A DNA stretch of 64,000 bases, from positions 140,767,845-140,831,844 of the forward strand of contig CM036617.1 in assembly GCA_020746105.1 (NCBI GenBank), in the 5' to 3' direction. Source of the DNA: Trogon surrucura. Lineage: Eukaryota > Chordata > Aves > Trogoniformes > Trogonidae. This document shows positions 59,241 to 64,000 of this stretch, in pieces. The notes beneath the pieces were generated by a model. The model was not told the origin of the DNA. It did no database searches and saw only the letters and a program-made list of their open reading frames with translations. The position numbers and the translations under genes were made by a program. How positions within the stretch are numbered: position 1 is the stretch's first letter; each line of letters begins with the position of its first letter.

Positions 59241-62200
59241 TGCTGAAGTGGCAGCATGTGTAGACTTCATGCAAACTGAAGAAAAAGAATCTTGTAAAAA
59301 GTTGCCTCCAATATTGCTATGCTATTGTATTAAAAAGAGGTGGAAACCCCATTCTTTCCTGGTTCAAGAAGTGCTGTAGACTCTCTGTTGCCTGGTGTGG
59401 TTACAGGCCAAGGTGGCACTGAATCCAAAAGCTACTGTTAACAACTGCACATCACTTATCGGCATGGGTGGGAGAAAAACAGAAGTGCAGGACTATCCAA
59501 GTTTTTTTTAAAAAGCTTTTATAGACTTTTCACTGCATTCCTCCTTTAACCAGCTGTCAGCGAAAAATGAAGAATGCATTTTCAACCTGTACAAAAATGC
59601 CCTATCAATGCCTAAGGTATTATCAGATACTATAAAACGTTTACCCCCTCAGCTATGCATTCATTTCCTTAGGTGACTATAATACCACTTTGTAGTCTGG
59701 TAAACTTGAGGAAGATTTTAAAATTTTGTAGCACAGCTAAAAGTAGTTTTGATAGGCTGAAATCTTCCATATTGCATTTGATGCTAACCTAAGCATATAT
59801 TCTTGCCTGTTAGCAGAATGGCATTATTATAAAAAACATCCAGAGCCAGTGCAATTATAAAATTTCACTAGCGCTTCTCAAGGGTGTTGTGCTGATATCA
59901 ATGGTTGCCTATAATTTTACAGATATATACTAGTCTTCTGCATTGTTACTTGCAAGGATATCGCTACAATCTCTGTCTTTCCTTTCCAGCTTCTTTTACA
60001 TGTGTGATAGTTCATGATGGTACTTTTGAACCAGCACAGAAAGCGTCTGAACTACTGATACCGTAACACTGGGTTAGTGAGTAGTCTAATTTCTGCTATG
60101 GTATCATGATTGTTTAGTATGTTCCAGAGGCTGGGAAGAAAATTTTAAAAAATTATCAGAAGGTAGACAAAACCAGATACCATAAGAAACTGTGCTTGTT
60201 GGTTGGTTGCAGGAGAAGCAGGCTGGAGGTTTATTTGAGTTTTTGGGAAACCTGTCCTTAGCACAGGGGTAGTGGTTCTGTATTTCATAAGTAGCTTGGC
60301 CATTCCCAGTGTGGCAGAGTCTTTTCACAGTTTGCCACGAAAGTGTCTGTATAGTCTGCATTAAATTCAGAGTCACGAGATCGCAAAAAATTTGGTTCTG
60401 AACTTCATCCCTGGACCCACTCTGCAGTACTAGGCAAGTACCTTCACATTCCTCTCTGCTATTCCCTTATCCTCTCTTGCTCTAGGCTCTTTATTTTTGG
60501 GCCAGAGGCTGGCTGGCTCTTACTGTGCATTTGTTATGGCGTTTAGCGTAATGAGATCCCTGGACTGATTTGGGCTTCCTGGCACGGCCTGTGATGCTGA
60601 AAGTAGCAGTTCACCTAAAACTGCTCTTCTGTGAAGAAACAGAGGCTAGCTGTTGGCAAAGCCAGGGTGTCCAGGAGAGCTCCACCGTTTGCAGGGACAA
60701 GGATTTCAGCACATACGTTGTCTGCCGTTGTGGAGTTGTGGATACTCTTAGTGGAAAGTAAGCAACACTAGCTAACTTTTGTCATGACTATAATGACATT
60801 AGCATGAAAAAACAATGGTGTCTGGCAATACAAAACCAACGCTGTGCAGTCATTCACAGTGAGCACACAGAGCAGGGACATAATTCAGCAGGTTTTTTCG
60901 ACAGGCTCTTGCAGCCTCACATTAAAAAAGACACAGTCCCTTTCAGTACCTTTGTTCTGATTTCATCTGGGCTTGCCCCCTTCACAAGAGGAGCCTCTCA
61001 GCAAAGAATATTTTGTGAGTTTTTCTCTATGCCAGGTTGCCCTGTCGAAATTAGTAGCTACGTATTTCAGATGAGGGTGCCCAGAAGCCATTTGGTAAAC
61101 AGGAGCCTAGATTTATTGCCTGAACCTGCCCTTTCGGGATGCTGATGACTGTGCTGTTCAGTAGTCAAATCTCTCAACACCCTCCCTCCCCTCCAGAAAA
61201 AAATGTCAGGCTGGAGAGCTCTTCTGGAGACAAACAAGCAACTCAAGCAGGAGGTGAGTTTTCATTTTGCATCTGAAAAATGCTGAAGGTGCTTTTCCGA
61301 TGAGAATGAGTCTTGTGCTCAAGTGGAACAACCTTCCCAATGCCAAATTTCACTCTAAGCACATTGAAAGTATCTGATTATTCTAATGGCTCCTCCTTGA
61401 TCGATGTTCATCTCACCCCTTGGGTAGGAAGGTGTAACATATTAGAAAAACATTCATACAGCCCACCTTCAGTTACAGTTTCCATAAGACCAGCGGACAA
61501 ATAAATCACACTGCAACTCTGATCAAGTTCTGTGAACTGTGGTGTGAAGTATAAAACCTACCAATTTGGGAAAGAAATGGACTGAGTCGGGGAACAGCTG
61601 AGGGGACTGCCAAAGGTCCTTGGTTCAGATTACATAGCATGCGTTTTTTGGTATTTAACAGTGGGCTGAGATATTACATAAATGAGCAAATAAAGCCAGA
61701 TTTGGAATCCAGTACACTGAGAAACATAGTATAGCAATTCCTCTGGGAGACATCTGTGTAAATTCTGAGGTGCTTTGCCCCAGATTAAAGTAGTCAGAGA
61801 CCTGCTTTTCCGGGGATCTCCAAGTGTGAAATACTTGTGTGACTGATTCAGCTGCTTCTGCTGCTGCTCCCGAGTTTCTGTGTTGATAGCAATCATCTTA
61901 TTCCTACAGTAGCCCCTACACACTCTGTAAAAAGGGAGGCGGAAGAGAAGAGACTGAAGGTATATTGTAAATCTTTCCCAGTATGATGCACTGATGCATG
62001 GCTCGCTTAAGAAAAAAACCCACCTTAACTTTTATTTTCAAAGGGGTCAAATGTGGTGAAGTGACCCCTTATTTCGGCCTTATTTTGAGAATTTGGTCAG
62101 GGATTAACAGATGTTAAAATTCAGAAAGCTTCCCTCATCAAAAGGTCTGCTAACAATACCAAGAGCTGTCACCTCTAGGTGATGACTGAGCAGCTGTATA

Positions 62201-64000
62201 AGGGTTATATAAGGGCTTTCATGTCAAATCCTCAGGATTAGGTACTTTTTCTTCCATGGTAAATTGAATCACAGAGCCATACCGTGCTGAGTGCCATAAT
62301 GTTTGGTGTTACAATAATTAATTGCCCAGGTGTCATGGATATGCCACTGTATTGAAGCTTGACTGAAACATAATAATGTGGTTGTGAGACAGGTATTGTA
62401 AACTAAGCCACTTTCACTAAATGGAGAGATTGCATGTACCTGATATACTATGAGGGACATTAAACCCATTGCAAATAAGATAGTGGGAATAAAGTATGAG
62501 GAGGCTGATACGTGTGGTTTTGGACATTTTGGACATTCAGTTTTTCCACCTGTTTTTGTAATATGTTAAGATTCTTATACTATATAAAGCACGTCACATT
62601 CTCAAAGATGGAACAGGAAGGATTAAAAAATGTATGGTGGAAACTATTTTTTAATGAGGCTACTTCAAGTACAGTTATTGCATTTTAGGCATGAGTGATT
62701 TCGCAGCATTGTCAACATTAAAACCCATTGCGAGGCTTGGCTAGAAGGCAAACCAGAGATCTAAAAGCACTTCAGGTTTGCCAAACCAAGATAAGGGCAC
62801 ATCCCTCTGAAGTTATTTGGTGTCCTTAATAAAGATCATAGTATTTGTAAACTAGCCAAACCTCAGTAAAATCAAAGGTTGTTTTTAATTCTTTCATAAT
62901 ACCAAGGCTCTGTATGATCCAACATGACAGATAATAGCTTTGAAAATATTTACCATTTGTTTTTGGCCAAAAAATGTATTAATACCATGAGGCCTCTTTA
63001 TTGCCTCTTTATTTGATGCATTTCGGCAATCAAAGCTTTCCAGAGAAGCCCAAGTGTTAATGAAATTAAACTTCATTGAGTGGTTGAAGGACAGCATTTA
63101 TAATAAATTGAATCGCAAATTTCTGATCTGTTGAATAAGGCAGAAGGATCCTTTTTCATGCTGAAATGTAACTCCTGTGTTGTAATTTCCTTCCTTTTTT
63201 TTTTAATTTAGAGGTGAAACAAAAGGCAAAAAGAGAAGCAGATACAGTTTTAGCTAAACTTAAACTAAGACTTGTACCCTAGGTGGAAACTTCAAAGGCT
63301 ATGAGTACCTGGAGAGTTTTAGGCACAATTGTTTGGACAGTCTTGAGAGAGTTTTGTCTTTACATGGCTTATAAATGGTTACTGCGCTCAGTAGATGCTC
63401 TCATCTGATTTGTTGCTTATGGTCTCAGGTGCATAGTACTAGAGTTACACTACTCTTCTTTCCTGAGGGGTGTCTTGTCCTGCTCCGATCCTCTTTTACA
63501 CGTCTCAGTGAAGGATACAGTACACCTACTGTAGTGGTTATTGCATGGGGACAGAGGCCCAAGTTGTTAGGAGTCCTGTTGGTGCCACTGGTGCAGTACT
63601 CACTGTTACAGGACCTGCATCACTGCTAACAGGGAACACTGGAGTTGTGTTACGTGGTCGGGAGCTTTGTTGGCGCTCTGGAGGGAAATTCCCTGCTCAT
63701 ATCTATCCCTGAGCAAACACTCCAGCCCTTTCCCTCTTGTCAGCATTAGTACTTTTACAGCAAGCTACATTTTTGGTTCTTTTCTTTCTGGTGTTAATCC
63801 ACGGGAAAGGATGGGGGATATCGCAGGACCACTGGTTTTGGTCAGCTTAAACCAACAGTGAAATTGCCCTGAGTGTTGTTTAACTAATGAAAGTGTGATT
63901 TAATGTGTCCAAACTGACTTCTGAAGCATTTTATAAGCACTTGGTTGCTCAGCAGTTGAAAATTAGGGCATTTTCTTAGGAATTTGAATGAAGATATGGG

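Larger units (their letters stand above)
55608..64000 (+). other. FBLN1: FBLN1 last intron of isoform D (5' part)
   Basis: At least 8.4 kb. It contains a MIR-like fossil (57290-57440) with a 26-bp tandem duplication, a purine-rich tract (about 58430-59240), a 9-bp inverted repeat (62041-62070) and a possible cryptic terminal exon (63212-63282). I see no CR1 copy here. The final 1D exon is not in the window. Confidence 0.75.

Noticed and set aside
60570-60761. Cysteine-containing 63-codon frame as an extra EGF-like exon
   Set aside because: Cysteine spacing does not fit EGF or anaphylatoxin modules, there is no good acceptor, and fibulin-1 has no known exon here.
55608-64000. Final exon of fibulin-1D
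   Set aside because: I looked for an acceptor followed by a VVRQVRP-like start and a YWF end, and found none. It must lie to the right of the window.
1-64000. CRISPR arrays, operons, insertion sequences or phage genes
   Set aside because: Spliced exons with GT-AG introns and CR1/LTR repeats show this is vertebrate nuclear DNA; no regularly spaced direct repeats or bacterial gene packing were seen.

Overview
The window is vertebrate nuclear DNA, almost certainly from a bird. Roughly 2 kb of clean exons on the + strand are spread over 46 kb of AT-rich intron. The introns carry at least ten CR1 LINE fragments, two avian-type retroviral solo LTRs and a tRNA-Ile-derived SINE with a CR1 tail. From memory, that SINE architecture matches the TguSINE1 group of songbirds, so a passerine is the best guess; the species cannot be named from the sequence alone.

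Only one gene is visible: FBLN1 (fibulin-1), a secreted calcium-binding glycoprotein of extracellular matrix and basement membranes. Positions 1-9432 are the 3' part of an intron; exon 1, with the signal peptide and promoter, lies to the left of the window. Exons 2-4 (9433-24146) encode three anaphylatoxin-like modules. Exons 5-14 (27504-40516) encode a short acidic linker and nine EGF-like modules, eight of which (exons 7-14) are one-exon, phase-1 calcium-binding units. The transcript then has two alternative ends. One is the single terminal exon of isoform C (47268-47622, stop codon and AATAAA present). The other is the isoform D path (53049-53191, 55476-55607), whose last exon lies to the right of the window. 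Spliced in silico, exons 2-14 plus the C exon give an uninterrupted frame of 659 codons plus stop, which with a signal-peptide exon fits the roughly 683 residues of human fibulin-1C.

The other 97% is intron. Its recognisable content is CR1 LINE debris (two pieces with reverse-transcriptase or endonuclease-linker remnants), an ERVL-type LTR with an embedded (GT)n in intron 4, a class II/ERVK-like solo LTR with a perfect 6-bp target duplication in intron 5, the tRNA-Ile/CR1 SINE in intron 12, several MIR/CORE-SINE fossils and simple repeats. The observations most worth a second look are an in-frame stop built into the exon 14 splice donor (a ready-made truncated 1A-like isoform), the LINE/SINE tail pair, the ERVK-like solo LTR, a nuclear-receptor half-site cluster beside two palindromes in intron 3, two CpG-dense pockets, and a phase-compatible possible alternative terminal exon near 63.2 kb. 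I found no second protein-coding gene, no convincing functional RNA gene, and nothing bacterial (no CRISPR array, operon or insertion sequence). I do not claim a novel biological system here.
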